Positions 26,794 through 36,798 are shown, numbered from the stretch's first letter. The stretch is 64,000 nucleotides of DNA from Blastochloris viridis (GCF_001402875.1 NZ_CP012946.1:3636001-3700000), one strand, 5' to 3'. A program made the numbers and translations. The notes: generated by a model not told the origin, from the letters alone.

Positions 26794-28401
26794 GTGCCGT
26801 ACTACCATTTGTTCGAGATGACCCACGCCGCCCTGTCGCCCTACCGGGCGGCGGCAGACGTCGCCCGTCTTTATTTCCAAAACCCGTTCAACCCCCTGGC
26901 GCACACCCCGGTCGGCAAAACCATCGCCGCCTCGTGCGAAATGTTCGAGCGGGTGACACGCCGTTACGGCAAGCCCGAATGGGGCCTCAACACCACGGTG
27001 GTGGACGGCCAGGAGGTCGCGGTCCACCCCCAACCGGTGTGGGAGCGCTCGTTCTGCCGGCTGCTGCACTTCGAGCGCGCGGTGCCCGAGGACCGCCCCG
27101 CCGACCCGAAGATCCTGCTGGTGGCGCCGATGTCCGGCCACTACGCCACATTGCTGCGCGGCACGGTGGAGACGCTGCTGCCGAACCACGACATCTACAT
27201 CACCGACTGGGAGGACGCCCGGGTGGTGCCGCTGGCGGCCGGGCGGTTCGACCTCGACGATTATATCGACTACGTCATCGACATGCTGCACTGGCTGGGC
27301 GGTGACACCCACGTCATGGCGGTGTGCCAGCCCTCGGTGCCGGTATTTGCCGCGGTCGCCCGAATGGAGGCGGACGACGACCCCGACAGCCCGCTGTCGA
27401 TGACGCTGATGGGCGGACCGATCGATACCCGCTCCAACCCCACCGCGGTCAACAAGCTCGCCCACGACAAGGACATCGGCTGGTTCAAGCGCCACGTCAC
27501 CACCCAGGTGCCGTTCCCGCACGCCGGTTTCATGCGCGACGTCTATCCTGGCTTCCTGCAGATCACCGGGTTCATGACCATGAACCTCGATCGCCACGTC
27601 GATGCCCACCGCAAGCTGTTCATGCACATGGTGCGCGGCGACGGCGACAACGCCACCAAGCACAAGGAATTCTACGACGAATACCTGGCGGTGATGGACC
27701 TCACTGCGGAGTTCTACCTCCAGACCGTCGAGACAGTGTTCATCAAGCACGCGCTGCCGACCGGCACCATGACCCACCGCGGCGTGCTGGTCGACCCGAG
27801 CCGGATCCGCAACGTCGCGCTGGCCACCATCGAGGGCGAAAAGGACGACATCACCGGCGGCGGCCAGACCGAGGCGGCGCACCGCCTCGCCAGTTCATTG
27901 CCCGACGACAAGCGCCTGCACTATGTGCAGCCGGGCGTCGGCCACTACGGCGTCTTCAACGGCTCGCGCTTCCGCGAGGAGATCGCGCCGCGGCTGGCCG
28001 CCTTCATCCGCCGCCACGGCACGAAAGATCCCGCCAAAAATCCCGCCAGGCCGGCAGCCACCCCGCAGCGGAAATCGGCGTCCGAGCGGCTGATCGAGGC
28101 GCTCGCCGCCAACGCGCCCGCCCCCGGCAGCGACGCCGCGCCGGACCCCACCTCGGCCTTCCTGGCGGCACCGCACGGCACCGCCGACGACCTGACCTTG
28201 ATCTCCGGCGTCGGGCCGCGACTGGCCCATATGCTCAACGAGGCCGGAATCTGGCATTTCTGGCAGATCGCCCGCTTCACCGAAGCCGACATCAAGGCAC
28301 TCGACGCCAAGCTGCCCAGCTACAAGGGCCGGGCCGTGCGCGACAAATGGATCGCCCAGGCGGCCCGGCTGGCCGAAAAGCAGCCCATCGCCATCGTCTG
28401 A
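26794..28401 (+). CDS. phaZ: intracellular poly(3-hydroxybutyrate) depolymerase with extra C-terminal HhH-type domain
   Basis: PhaZ degrades stored PHB granules. Residues 1 to about 408 are the depolymerase: 'YYHLFEMTHAALSPYRAAAD' at the start, 'VAPMSGHYATLLRGTV', 'DIYITDWEDAR', the nucleophilic Cys 178 in 'MAVCQPSVPVFAA', and the His in 'PGVGHYGVFNG'. Known relatives end near here at ~400-420 residues. This protein continues with an Ala/Pro linker and then, at 467-535, 'LISGVGPRLAHMLNEAGIWH' and 'YKGRAVRDKWIAQA', a helix-hairpin-helix-like domain also seen at the ends of some NuoE and L21 proteins. GTG 26794 has GGAGGGAAGG just upstream. Confidence 0.9.
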   Translation: MPYYHLFEMTHAALSPYRAAADVARLYFQNPFNPLAHTPVGKTIAASCEMFERVTRRYGKPEWGLNTTVVDGQEVAVHPQPVWERSFCRLLHFERAVPEDRPADPKILLVAPMSGHYATLLRGTVETLLPNHDIYITDWEDARVVPLAAGRFDLDDYIDYVIDMLHWLGGDTHVMAVCQPSVPVFAAVARMEADDDPDSPLSMTLMGGPIDTRSNPTAVNKLAHDKDIGWFKRHVTTQVPFPHAGFMRDVYPGFLQITGFMTMNLDRHVDAHRKLFMHMVRGDGDNATKHKEFYDEYLAVMDLTAEFYLQTVETVFIKHALPTGTMTHRGVLVDPSRIRNVALATIEGEKDDITGGGQTEAAHRLASSLPDDKRLHYVQPGVGHYGVFNGSRFREEIAPRLAAFIRRHGTKDPAKNPARPAATPQRKSASERLIEALAANAPAPGSDAAPDPTSAFLAAPHGTADDLTLISGVGPRLAHMLNEAGIWHFWQIARFTEADIKALDAKLPSYKGRAVRDKWIAQAARLAEKQPIAIV

Positions 28402-28408
28402 TCCTCCA

Positions 28409-28434
28409 CCGCCGGCGGGACGACCTGCCGGCGG
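28409..28434. terminator. hairpin after the PHB depolymerase gene
   Basis: An 8-bp stem, CCGCCGGC / GCCGGCGG, around a 10-base loop starts 8 bases after the phaZ stop. It lacks a T-run, so termination here would probably need help. Confidence 0.4.
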
Positions 28435-28636
28435 CGGGTCCCGATAGCGTTTTCGGCCGGTCAAGGCGGAGAATTGTCATCCGGTTTCCGAAATAGCTCT
28501 TTGCCGGTAAACCCCCGTCCGATCACCGGTTTTCGCCGGAGACGCTGGCGCCGGTCACGCTTGCCCCTCTGCGAGCCGTATGAGGTGCGGCCAAGCCGTT
28601 CCGCTTGCCGCAGGGTTTCTGGCATGATCGGCGACG

Positions 28637-29377
28637 ATGACGAATCGCCCGTCCTCAATGGCTGAGGCCGCCACCCTCCTTCTGCGCTTTGACGGCACCC
28701 AGGTGACGGTTGCGGTGAAGCGCTCGGTGCGGGCGCGCCGCTACACGCTGCGGCTGCGAACCGCCGAGCGTGACGCGGTGCTGACCGTGCCCAAGCGCGG
28801 CTCGCTGGCCGAGGCCACCGCGTTCGCCGAGCGTCACGCCGCCTGGCTGATGGCGCGGCTGCGCCGGCTGCCGCCGCAGATCGAGTTCGTCGCCGGCGCC
28901 AGCGTGCCGGTGCGCGGCGTGCCGCACCTGATCGAGCATCGGCCCGATGCCCGCGGCACGGTGTGGGTCGAGCCCGGCGCCGATGGCGCGCCACGGCTGA
29001 TGGTGGCGGGCGAGGCCCCGCACGTCGGGCGGCGGGTGCGCGACCATCTGGTGCGGCTGGCGCGCGCCGAGCTGACCACCGCCAGCGCCCGGCACGCCGC
29101 GACGGTCGGCCGGCGCATCGCCCGCATCACCATCCGCGATGCCCGCTCGCGCTGGGGGTCGTGCTCGTCGTCCGGCCGGCTGTCGTTCTCGTGGCGGATC
29201 GTGATGGCGCCGCCCGCGGTGATCGACTACCTCGCCGCCCACGAGGTCGCCCACCTCGTCCATCTCGACCATTCGCGCAGGTTCTGGGACTTGGTGGCCA
29301 AGCTGTGCCCGGAGCACGCCGCCGCGCGGCTGTGGCTGAAGCGGCACGGCGCCGGCCTGCACCGCTATGGCGGGTAG
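28637..29377 (+). CDS. YgjP-like zinc metallopeptidase (DUF45)
   Basis: A 246-residue protein with a zinc peptidase site 'LAAHEVAHLVHLDHSRRFW': the HExxH motif plus a distal His, as in the YgjP/WLM superfamily. 'SRWGSCSSSGRLSFSWRIVM' just before it is characteristic of the family. No membrane segment is seen, so it should act in the cytoplasm; substrates of the family are poorly known. ATG 28637 or 28658 could be the start. Neighbours do not suggest a role. Confidence 0.88.
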   Translation: MTNRPSSMAEAATLLLRFDGTQVTVAVKRSVRARRYTLRLRTAERDAVLTVPKRGSLAEATAFAERHAAWLMARLRRLPPQIEFVAGASVPVRGVPHLIEHRPDARGTVWVEPGADGAPRLMVAGEAPHVGRRVRDHLVRLARAELTTASARHAATVGRRIARITIRDARSRWGSCSSSGRLSFSWRIVMAPPAVIDYLAAHEVAHLVHLDHSRRFWDLVAKLCPEHAAARLWLKRHGAGLHRYGG

Positions 29378-29442
29378 CTTGGGTTTGCCGCCGCCTTTGG
29401 TGAGGAAGCGCGGAGCGCGTTGTCCCGAGCCGATTGGAAGCC

Positions 29443-29493
29443 GCCCTCGCCCGTCGTGACGCCTGCTTCGCAGGGCTCCTCAGCGATGAGGGC
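29443..29493. repeat. imperfect hairpin repeat, 'CTCCTCAG..ATGAGG' family
   Basis: GCCCTCGCC... pairs imperfectly with ...GCGATGAGGGC and encloses CCTGC-ttc-GCAGG, then GCTCCTCAG. The layout matches the element at 41409-41451, so this is probably a degenerate copy of the same dispersed repeat. It lies just downstream of the SDR gene's stop. Confidence 0.5.
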
Positions 29494-29507
29494 TTGGCGG
29501 CTCCGGT

Positions 29508-30407
29508 TCACATCCCCGCGCGCAGCGCCGTGAGGCCGGCGCGGTAGTCGGGATAGCGCAGGCGGTAGCCGAGGTCCTCGCGCAGGCGGCGGTTGGAGAC
29601 CCGCTTCGATTCGCCCCAGAACGAGCGCGCCATCGGCGACAGCGTCGCCGCCACCTCATCCCAGCTTTGCTCCGGCGGCGGCGCGACGCCCAACAGCTCC
29701 GCGGCATAGGCGATGACGTCCTCAGGCGGCGAGGGCTCGCAATCGGTGACGTTGAGCGGACCTGAGATCCCCGGCTTGGCGAGGCTCCACGCCACCGCGC
29801 CGGCGATGTCGTCGACATGGATGCGGTTGAACACCTGGCCCGGCTTGACGATGCGCTTGGCGGTGCCGGCCTTCATCTGCACCAGTGCGTTCTGGCCGGG
29901 GCCGTAAATGCCCGACAGCCGCATCAGCATCACCGGCACGCCGCGCTCGGCACCGAACGCCGTCCAGGCCTGCTCGACCGCGAGGCGCGCGCCCGAGCGC
30001 CGGGACACCGGCCAGCACGCCGAGGCCTCGTCGACCCAGCCGCCGCCGGCATCGCCATAGACCCCGACGGTGGAGAGGTAGCCGACCCAGCCGAGCCTGC
30101 CCGCGGCGGCGAGGTCCGCGCGGTGGCAGGCCAGCAGGGGATCGGCGCTGTCCTCCCGTGGTGGCGCCGAAACCAGGACCGCGTCGGCGGCCCGCAGGGC
30201 CGCGGCGAGGCGGGGCACCCTTCGGGTGCCGTCGAAGGCGATCGCCTCGATCGACACGGCGAGGCGGGCCTCCGGGCCGCCCAGCGTCAGCGCCTCGGCG
30301 CGGACCGGGTCGCGCACCGTGACCACGACGTGGTCGAACCGGCCGGACACCTCCTGAACGATGCGGGTCGCCGAATAGCCAAGCCCGATCACCACCAGCG
30401 TCGACAT
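29508..30407 (-). CDS. NAD(P)-dependent SDR/epimerase-like protein (YeeZ type)
   Basis: A 299-residue Rossmann-fold protein. The dinucleotide-binding start is 'LVVIGLGYSATRIV', followed by 'YLSTVGVYGD' with the Thr-Tyr positions of atypical SDRs, 'LMRLSGIYGPGQN' and 'FNRIHVDDIAGAVAWSL'. The substrate is unknown. It lies 3 bases downstream of queG on the same strand and probably shares its transcript. Confidence 0.86.
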   Translation of the reverse strand: MSTLVVIGLGYSATRIVQEVSGRFDHVVVTVRDPVRAEALTLGGPEARLAVSIEAIAFDGTRRVPRLAAALRAADAVLVSAPPREDSADPLLACHRADLAAAGRLGWVGYLSTVGVYGDAGGGWVDEASACWPVSRRSGARLAVEQAWTAFGAERGVPVMLMRLSGIYGPGQNALVQMKAGTAKRIVKPGQVFNRIHVDDIAGAVAWSLAKPGISGPLNVTDCEPSPPEDVIAYAAELLGVAPPPEQSWDEVAATLSPMARSFWGESKRVSNRRLREDLGYRLRYPDYRAGLTALRAGM

Positions 30408-30410
30408 CTC

Positions 30411-31505
30411 TTACCCCTCCAACACCGCACACCACTCGGCGCGGACATCGTCGTCGGACTCGCGCGCCAGCCGCTCCGGCGCCATCGCCACCGCCGCGGC
30501 GGTGTCGAGCCGGCCGAGTGCCCACGCCGCCATGCCGCGCACCGCCGGTGCCGCATCGCCGAGCAACGCCTCAGCCGTTGCCGCCAGCGCCGGATCGCCG
30601 GAATTGCCGATCGCGATCAGCACGTTGCGCACGAAGCGGTCCCGCCCGATGCGCTTGATCGGACTTTTGGCGAACAGCGCCCGGAACGCTGCATCATCGA
30701 GGCTGGCGAGCTCGGCGAGCGGTGGCGCGATCAGCGCCTCGCGGGCGGCGAGCCTGAGCGCGCGGCCGGCCACCGCAAACTTGTTCCACGGACAGGCGGC
30801 AAGACAGTCGTCGCAGCCATAGATGCGGTTACCGATCAAAGCCCGGAATTCCGGCGGGATCGGCCCCTTGTTCTCGATGGTGAGATAGGAGACGCAACGC
30901 CGGGCATCGAGCTGGTAGGGCGCCGGGAACGCCGCGGTCGGGCAGGCGTCGAGGCAGGCGCGACAGGACCCGCAATGGCCGTGCTCGGGCTGGTCGACCG
31001 GCAGCGCCAGGGTGGTGAAGATCGCGCCCAGGAACAGCCAGGAGCCGAACTCGCGCGACACCAGATTGGTGTGCTTGCCCTGCCAGCCCAGCCCGGCGGC
31101 GGCGGCCAGCGGTTTTTCCATAACCGGCGCGGTGTCGACGAACACCTTGACGTCGCCGCCGCCGCGCGCAACTAGCCACTGCGCCAGCCGCTTCAGCGCG
31201 CCCTTGATGACGTCGTGATAGTCGTCGCCCTGGGCGTAGGTCGAGATGGCGCCGCGATCCGGTTGCGCCCGGCCGGCGCCGCGGTGTGCCGTCGGGCCGT
31301 AGTTCAGCCCGAGCATGATGACCGAATTCACCTCCGGCCACAGCAGGCGCGGCGCCGGGCGGCGGTTCGCGGTCGCCATCATCCAGTCCATCCCGCCGTG
31401 GCGACCGGCGGCGAGCCAGGCGGCGAGGCGCTCGCCGGCGCCGGCAATGGCGTCGGGGTCGGCGATGCCGATGCTGTCGAAGCCCTCGCCACCGGCACGC
31501 GCCAC
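30411..31505 (-). CDS. queG: epoxyqueuosine reductase
   Basis: QueG makes the last step of queuosine synthesis on tRNA, reducing epoxyqueuosine with a cobalamin cofactor. Two ferredoxin-type cluster motifs are clear: '[16 protein letters not shown]' and '[11 protein letters not shown]'. '[20 protein letters not shown]' and a C-terminal HEAT-like repeat ('[12 protein letters not shown]') fit the family. The start is unclear. Homology favours beginning at a CTG at 31535 ([10 protein letters not shown]) whose TG overlaps the fzlA stop, but the first standard codon is GTG 31505, used here; that gives 364 residues. Confidence 0.92.
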   Translation of the reverse strand: MARAGGEGFDSIGIADPDAIAGAGERLAAWLAAGRHGGMDWMMATANRRPAPRLLWPEVNSVIMLGLNYGPTAHRGAGRAQPDRGAISTYAQGDDYHDVIKGALKRLAQWLVARGGGDVKVFVDTAPVMEKPLAAAAGLGWQGKHTNLVSREFGSWLFLGAIFTTLALPVDQPEHGHCGSCRACLDACPTAAFPAPYQLDARRCVSYLTIENKGPIPPEFRALIGNRIYGCDDCLAACPWNKFAVAGRALRLAAREALIAPPLAELASLDDAAFRALFAKSPIKRIGRDRFVRNVLIAIGNSGDPALAATAEALLGDAAPAVRGMAAWALGRLDTAAAVAMAPERLARESDDDVRAEWCAVLEG

Positions 31506-31531
31506 CAGCGCCGCCTTGAGGGCACCGCCGG

Positions 31532-32224
31532 TCAGAAGTCGAGATTGGCGTAATACGGCGCCGGCGGCATGCCCGCCATGGCGTCGGCCAGGATCGGCCG
31601 GAACGACGGCCGCGATTTCATCTTGGCGTACCACTGCTTTGCCGCCTCGTCCTCGTGCCAGGGCACGTCCCCGAGATAATCGGCGCTGGAGAGCTGCGCC
31701 GCCGCCGCGACGTCGGCGTAGGTCAGACGGTCGCCGGCCAACCAGTTGCGGTCGCGCAGCAGCCAGCCGATGTATTGCAGATGATACTTGATATTGGCCT
31801 TCGCCGCCCGGATCGCCATCATGTCGGGCGGGCCGCCGCCCTGGGCAAACGTCATCATCCGCTTGTCGATCTTCTCGCCGACCAGCGGGCCCGACACCTC
31901 GGCGTAGAACTTGTCGAGAAACCACGAGCACAGCCGCCGCACTTCGATGCGGTCGGCCGCCGCCTCCGGCAGCAGCCGGCGCTCGCAGAGCGAGGGTCCC
32001 AGCGTCTCGTCGAGATATTCCGCCACCACGCCGGCACCGGGCACGGTGAGGCCGTCGTCTTCGATGTAGACCGGCAAGGTGGCGGCGGGGTTCATCAGCA
32101 GGAACGCCTCCCGCCGGTCCCATGGACGCTCCTCGACCAGTTCGACGTCCACCCCGTACTCACCAAGGGCAAGCCGGATAAAACGCGACAGCGGACAAAA
32201 CGGACGATGGAAGAGTTGGGGCAT
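31532..32224 (-). CDS. fzlA: glutathione S-transferase-fold protein, likely FzlA
   Basis: A 230-residue protein with a GST fold: N-terminal thioredoxin-like '[20 protein letters not shown]' and '[14 protein letters not shown]', then a helical domain with '[20 protein letters not shown]'. The ending '[12 protein letters not shown]...[10 protein letters not shown]' matches FzlA, the essential FtsZ-binding division protein of Caulobacter, as I remember it. FzlA controls Z-ring architecture and septal wall synthesis rather than conjugating glutathione. Start ATG 32224. It is directly upstream of queG. Confidence 0.78.
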   Translation of the reverse strand: MPQLFHRPFCPLSRFIRLALGEYGVDVELVEERPWDRREAFLLMNPAATLPVYIEDDGLTVPGAGVVAEYLDETLGPSLCERRLLPEAAADRIEVRRLCSWFLDKFYAEVSGPLVGEKIDKRMMTFAQGGGPPDMMAIRAAKANIKYHLQYIGWLLRDRNWLAGDRLTYADVAAAAQLSSADYLGDVPWHEDEAAKQWYAKMKSRPSFRPILADAMAGMPPAPYYANLDF

Positions 32225-32379
32225 GGCCTCGGTTTCGCCGGGCATTGGGGCACCGGAAAGGCGGATGTCCATACCCGGTCGGACCGGGCAGGGGCAACCG
32301 GTTTGGCCAAGATGGAGATTTCCGTGCACTGGCGTCGTTAAGACCGCCGAACACCGGCATCAAAACGGGCGGCGCGGCA

Positions 32380-33342
32380 TTAAAGTTTCCGCAGCGCCAC
32401 TTCCTCGATGAGGTGGTTGGCGCCCTTCTTCAGAATGAGGTCGGCGCGCTGGCGGGTGGGCAGGATGTTCTCGTGCAGGTTGGTGAGGTTGATGCGCCGC
32501 CAGATCACCAGCGCAACCTCTGTCGCCTCGTCGTCCGACAGGTCGGCATAGCGGCGGAAGTAGGATTGCGGGTCGCGGAAGGCGGTCGAGCGCAACGCCA
32601 GGAAGCGATCGACGTACCAGCGCTCCAGCACGTCCTCCTCGGCGTCGATATAGACCGAAAAGTCGAAGAAATCGGACACGAACGGGATCGCCTTGCCGTC
32701 CCGCGGCAGCAGCATCTCCCCGGTCTGCAGCACGTTGAGCCCCTCGACGATGAGAATGTCCGGCCGGTCGATCTCGGTATAGGCCCCCGGCACGACGTCA
32801 TAGACGAGGTGGGAATAGATCGGCGCCCGCACCGGGTGGCGGCCGGCCTTGACGTCGGACAAAAAGCGCAACAGCCCCGGCATGTCGTAGCTGTCGGGAA
32901 AGCCCTTGCGCTCCATCAGCCCTTCGGCCTCCAGCACGGCGTTGGGATAAAGGAAGCCGTCGGTGGTGATGAGATCGACCTTGGGCGCCGGGGTCATGCG
33001 GGCGAGCAGCGCCTGCAGCACGCGGGCGGTGGTCGACTTGCCGACCGCGACCGAGCCGCCGATGCCGACGACGTAGGGCATCTTGGCGTCCTCGATCGCC
33101 AAGAAGCGCTGCTGGGCGCGAAACAGCTTCTGCGTGGCGTAGACATAGAGGCCGAGCAGGCGGGAAATCGGCAGGTAGATCGTCTCGACCTCCTTGACCG
33201 ACAGCCGGTCGTTGACCGACTGCAGCTTGGCCACCTCCGCCGGCGTCAGCGTCATCGGCGCGTCGGCGCGCAGCTCGGCCCACGCCGACCGCGAAAAGGT
33301 GCGGTAGGGCGACAGCCCGTCGTGATGAGCCCGGGTGTCCAT
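32380..33342 (-). CDS. coaA: type I pantothenate kinase
   Basis: CoaA phosphorylates pantothenate, the first step in coenzyme A synthesis. The 320-residue protein has '[13 protein letters not shown]' near the start, the P-loop '[18 protein letters not shown]' at about residue 95, '[17 protein letters not shown]', '[15 protein letters not shown]' and '[12 protein letters not shown]'. Gene order his-coaA is common in relatives. It sits downstream of hisE with a 225-base gap. Confidence 0.96.
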   Translation of the reverse strand: MDTRAHHDGLSPYRTFSRSAWAELRADAPMTLTPAEVAKLQSVNDRLSVKEVETIYLPISRLLGLYVYATQKLFRAQQRFLAIEDAKMPYVVGIGGSVAVGKSTTARVLQALLARMTPAPKVDLITTDGFLYPNAVLEAEGLMERKGFPDSYDMPGLLRFLSDVKAGRHPVRAPIYSHLVYDVVPGAYTEIDRPDILIVEGLNVLQTGEMLLPRDGKAIPFVSDFFDFSVYIDAEEDVLERWYVDRFLALRSTAFRDPQSYFRRYADLSDDEATEVALVIWRRINLTNLHENILPTRQRADLILKKGANHLIEEVALRKL

Positions 33343-33363
33343 GGTGCGCCCCGCTTCCCCCGC

Positions 33364-33384
33364 GGTCCGGCGCTGCGCCGGACC
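33364..33384. repeat. perfect hairpin upstream of coaA
   Basis: GGTCCGGCG and CGCCGGACC form a 9-bp stem with a 3-base loop, 22 bases before the coaA start and some 180 bases past hisE. It may be an RNA structure in the hisE-coaA transcript. Confidence 0.45.
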
Positions 33385-33540
33385 AGATGACCGACAAAAT
33401 GGGACCGGGGCGATGCCGCCGCGATCCCCGACCCCGTTCTCTGCATCAAGGTCCGGAGCCGCACATCGCGAGGCCGGACCCCAGGGCCGCGGACAACGCC
33501 GGTCGAAACCGGAGGTTCAGCCACCGCCCCCTGCGAAGCC

Positions 33541-33560
33541 GCCGGCTCCACCGAGCCGGC
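33541..33560 (-). terminator. hairpin just after hisE
   Basis: GCCGGCTC / GAGCCGGC, an 8-bp stem with a 4-base loop, begins 7 bases past the hisE stop in the direction of transcription. No T-run follows. Confidence 0.4.
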
Positions 33561-33567
33561 AGTCGTC

Positions 33568-33915
33568 TCAATCGGTCGGGCGCGACGCCTTTTCGGCGAG
33601 GCCGGTCCGCCCGGTTCGTGCTGCCAGTTCCGCCTCGACCTCGGCGAGGGTGACCTCGCGCGCGGCCAGCAGCACGGCAAGATGATACAGAAGATCGGCG
33701 GTCTCGGCGATGACGCGCTCCTTCGGGCCCGCCACCGCGGCGAGCGCCAATTCGACGCCCTCCTCGCCAAGCTTCTTGGCCACCACCTCGACGCCCTTGG
33801 CCATCAGCTTGGCGGTATAGGACACCGAGGGATCGGCCTTGGCGCGCTCGGCCACGATCCGGGTCAGGTCTTCGAAGCTGACGCGGCTGATGCCGGTTTT
33901 GTCCTGAGTGGTCAT
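33568..33915 (-). CDS. hisE: phosphoribosyl-ATP pyrophosphatase
   Basis: HisE hydrolyses phosphoribosyl-ATP to phosphoribosyl-AMP, the second step of histidine synthesis. The 115-residue all-helical protein has 'SYTAKLMAKGVEVVAKKLGEE' and 'VIAETADLLYHLAVLL' with the metal-binding Glu and Asp residues. HisI is separate and not in this window. It lies 7 bases after hisF. Confidence 0.95.
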   Translation of the reverse strand: MTTQDKTGISRVSFEDLTRIVAERAKADPSVSYTAKLMAKGVEVVAKKLGEEGVELALAAVAGPKERVIAETADLLYHLAVLLAAREVTLAEVEAELAARTGRTGLAEKASRPTD

Positions 33916-33922
33916 TGCGCCC

Positions 33923-34699
33923 TCACGGGTCGAGCCGAACCGGCAGGCCGGCGGCGGCCATCGCGGTCTTGACGTCGCGAATGGTCAGTTCGCCGAAATG
34001 GAACAGCGACGCGGCGAGCACGGCCGAGGCGTGGCCGTCGCGCACGGCATCGACGAAGTGCTGCGGCGCTCCCGCGCCGCCCGAGGCCACCACCGGCACC
34101 CGCACCCGGTCGGCGATCGCGCGCGTGAGCGCGACGTCGAAGCCGGCCTTGGTGCCGTCGCAGTCCATCGAGGTGAGCAGGATTTCCCCGGCGCCGAGGC
34201 TGACCACCTCCTCGGCATAGGCGATGGCGTCGAGCCCGGTCGGGTGGCGGCCGCCATGGGTGAAGATCTCCCAGCGCGCCGGCGCGGCGGGCGGCGACAC
34301 CCGCTTGGCGTCGATGGCGACGACGATGCACTGGTCGCCGAACTTCTCCGCCGCCTCGCGCACGAAGTCGCGGCGGTTCACCGCGGCGGTGTTGATCGAC
34401 ACCTTGTCGGCGCCGGCGAGCAGCAACGCCCGGATGTCGTCCACCGTGCGCACGCCGCCGCCCACCGTCAGCGGCATGAAGCAGGCTTCCGCGGTGCGCT
34501 GCACCACGTCGAGCAGAATGCCGCGCTTCTCGTGGCTGGCGGTGATGTCGAGGAAGGTCAGCTCGTCCGCACCGGCGGCGTCGTAGGCGATGGCGCAGGC
34601 GACCGGATCGCCGGCGTCGCGCAGGTCGACGAACTTGACGCCCTTGACGACGCGGCCGTCCTTGACGTCGAGGCAGGGAATGACGCGGACCTTGAACAC
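33923..34699 (-). CDS. hisF: imidazole glycerol phosphate synthase subunit HisF
   Basis: HisF is the cyclase half of the HisH-HisF enzyme; it uses ammonia from HisH to form imidazole glycerol phosphate and AICAR. The 258-residue barrel shows the catalytic Asp in '[17 protein letters not shown]' and the second in '[16 protein letters not shown]', plus phosphate sites '[11 protein letters not shown]' and '[11 protein letters not shown]'. It follows hisA by 126 bases. Confidence 0.97.
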   Translation of the reverse strand: MFKVRVIPCLDVKDGRVVKGVKFVDLRDAGDPVACAIAYDAAGADELTFLDITASHEKRGILLDVVQRTAEACFMPLTVGGGVRTVDDIRALLLAGADKVSINTAAVNRRDFVREAAEKFGDQCIVVAIDAKRVSPPAAPARWEIFTHGGRHPTGLDAIAYAEEVVSLGAGEILLTSMDCDGTKAGFDVALTRAIADRVRVPVVASGGAGAPQHFVDAVRDGHASAVLAASLFHFGELTIRDVKTAMAAAGLPVRLDP

Positions 34700-34825
34700 G
34701 GGCTTCGGCTCAGTTGAGGGGCGGCAGGCCGCCCGCGAACATCGCGGACGCGTTTAGCACGGTCGCCCGCCGCAAAACCATTCGCCCAAAGGGGGGCCAC
34801 GGCGCCGGCGGGCAAGGGACGGCGG

Positions 34826-35563
34826 TCATGCCGCGGCTGCGACGGCGACCAGCGCCAGCGCCTCGGCCGGGTCCAGCCGGCCGTCATAGAGCGCGCGGCC
34901 GGCAATGGCCCCGGTGATGCCGGCGCCTTCGTCCGACAGCAGGCGCCGAACGTCGTCGAGCGAGGCGAGGCCGCCGGAGGCGATCACCGGGATCGAGATC
35001 GCCCGCGCCAGCGCCGCGGTGGCGCCGACATTGAGGCCCTTCAGCAAGCCGTCGCGGCCGATATCGGTGTAGATGATGGCGGCGACGCCGGCGTCCTCGA
35101 ACCGCTTGGCGGTGTCGAGCACGGTGGCGTCGGAATCCTCCGCCCAGCCCTCCACGGCGATAAAGCCGTCCTTGGCGTCGAGCCCGACCGCGATCTGGCC
35201 GGGGAAGGCGCGGGCAGCCTCGCGCACCAGCGCCGGATCCTTGATGGCGGCGGTGCCGATCACCACACGGGCGACGCCGCGCTTCAGCCAGGACTCGATG
35301 GTCGCCATGTTGCGGATGCCGCCGCCGAGCTGCACCGGGATCGACACGTTTTCGAGAATGGTGCCGACCGCGCTGGCATTGATCGGCCGGCCGGCGAAGG
35401 CGCCGTCGAGGTCGACCACGTGCAGCCAGGAGAAGCCGGCGCCCGCGAAGGCCCGCGCCTGGGCGGCGGGATCGGCGTTGAACACGGTGGCCCGCGCCAT
35501 GTCGCCCTGCTCGAGGCGAACGCACTGACCGGCTTTGAGATCGATGGCAGGATAGAGGATCAC
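34826..35563 (-). CDS. hisA: ProFAR isomerase
   Basis: HisA isomerises the ProFAR intermediate of histidine synthesis. The 245-residue half-barrel-repeat protein starts '[20 protein letters not shown]' with the catalytic Asp, has the phosphate-binding '[17 protein letters not shown]', the second catalytic Asp in '[10 protein letters not shown]', and '[13 protein letters not shown]'. Its start overlaps the hisH stop by four bases (ATGA). Confidence 0.97.
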   Translation of the reverse strand: MILYPAIDLKAGQCVRLEQGDMARATVFNADPAAQARAFAGAGFSWLHVVDLDGAFAGRPINASAVGTILENVSIPVQLGGGIRNMATIESWLKRGVARVVIGTAAIKDPALVREAARAFPGQIAVGLDAKDGFIAVEGWAEDSDATVLDTAKRFEDAGVAAIIYTDIGRDGLLKGLNVGATAALARAISIPVIASGGLASLDDVRRLLSDEGAGITGAIAGRALYDGRLDPAEALALVAVAAAA

Positions 35564-36210
35564 GGAGACCAGCTGAGAAAGTTGGCGAGCAGAGCCAGGC
35601 CGAGGCGCTGGCTCTTTTCGGGGTGGAACTGGGTGCCGGCCATGGTGTCCCTGGCCACGATCGCGGTCACCGGACCGCCATAATCGGCCTCGGCCACCAG
35701 ATCGGCGCTGTCGCGCGGCGTCAGATGATAGCTATGCACGAAATAGGCATGCAGCCCGGCCGACCCGGTCGGAATGCCGGCCAGCAGCGGGTGAGGGTGG
35801 CGCACCTCGAGGGTGTTCCAGCCCATGTGCGGAATCTTGAGGGTCGGATCGGACGGCTGGATGCGGTCGACCTCGCCGTCGATCCAGCCGAGGCCCTCGG
35901 TCACCTGATACTCGCGGCCGCGCTCGGCCATCAGCTGCATGCCGACGCAGATGCCGAGGAACGGCCGGCCGCGGCGGTGCACGGTCTCCTCCAGCGCCGC
36001 GATCATGCCGGGAATGGCGTCGAGCCCGGCGCGGCAGTCGGCGTACGCGCCGACCCCCGGCAGCACGATGCGGTCGGCGCGGCGGATGACGTCGGGGTCG
36101 GCGGTGACCGCGATGTCCTGGGTGCGGCCGGCATCCTGGGCGGCGCGCTCGAGCGCCTTCTTGGCCGAGTGCAGATTGCCCGAGCCGTAGTCTACGATCG
36201 CGACGGACAT
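35560..36210 (-). CDS. hisH: imidazole glycerol phosphate synthase glutaminase subunit
   Basis: HisH releases ammonia from glutamine for HisF. The 216-residue class I amidotransferase begins '[20 protein letters not shown]', with the nucleophile in '[13 protein letters not shown]' and the His/Glu pair in '[10 protein letters not shown]'. ATG 36210 shares a base with the stop of the DUF2628 gene (TGATG), which decides the start and suggests coupling. Confidence 0.97.
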   Translation of the reverse strand: MSVAIVDYGSGNLHSAKKALERAAQDAGRTQDIAVTADPDVIRRADRIVLPGVGAYADCRAGLDAIPGMIAALEETVHRRGRPFLGICVGMQLMAERGREYQVTEGLGWIDGEVDRIQPSDPTLKIPHMGWNTLEVRHPHPLLAGIPTGSAGLHAYFVHSYHLTPRDSADLVAEADYGGPVTAIVARDTMAGTQFHPEKSQRLGLALLANFLSWSP

Positions 36211-36662
36211 CACGCCCCCAGTGCGGAAGGTTGGCCGATCGCGCCGGCCTGCACCTGATCGGGCGCAGGATCCCGCGGCACGAGCGGGCGCGTCGTCGAG
36301 AAGAAGCGGTGCTCGGCAGCCTCGAGGCTGGGCTCGGACAGCACGGCGACGAGGCGGAAGCCGCGCCGCCCCAGCGTCCAGCGCCGGAGATTGGCCGCCT
36401 CCAGCCCGACGATCACCGAGCTCGCCAGGTTCAGCACCGCCGCCGCGGTCGGAAGGTCGAGCAGCACCAGCGCGACGTTGAGCGCCACCATTGCCGCAAG
36501 ATAGAGCACGGCCACCAGCCACAGCCGCCGCACCAGCATCCACGGCAGCGGCACCAGCAGCGCCCACCACGACAGCCCGTCCTTGACGAATTCGATGCGT
36601 TCGGCCTGATCGAACCAGCCGCGGCCGCGGGCAGGGGGTTCATGAACCGTCCAGATTGCCAT
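36210..36662 (-). CDS. DUF2628 membrane protein
   Basis: A 150-residue protein with a soluble start ([10 protein letters not shown]) then two to three membrane helices at about residues 34-95. It is a member of the DUF2628 family that sits between hisB and hisH in many Hyphomicrobiales. Its function is unknown; the constant position inside the his operon may only reflect shared expression. Confidence 0.8.
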   Translation of the reverse strand: MAIWTVHEPPARGRGWFDQAERIEFVKDGLSWWALLVPLPWMLVRRLWLVAVLYLAAMVALNVALVLLDLPTAAAVLNLASSVIVGLEAANLRRWTLGRRGFRLVAVLSEPSLEAAEHRFFSTTRPLVPRDPAPDQVQAGAIGQPSALGA

Positions 36663-36798
36663 GGCCTTGATCTCCGCCCGACTGGGGCTCCTCAGATTTC
36701 ACGCCGAGACCGCGGTCTTACGCAACATTTCCGTGTTGCGCCATCCGAACCCGGCATGACGCGGCCTCAACGTTTTCGGTAACGCTTGGGGGCCGCTG

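Noticed and set aside
36721..36740. Hairpin CGCAACA/TGTTGCG between hisB and DUF2628 as a his attenuator
   Set aside because: It lies after hisB rather than before the operon, and no histidine-rich leader peptide is visible.
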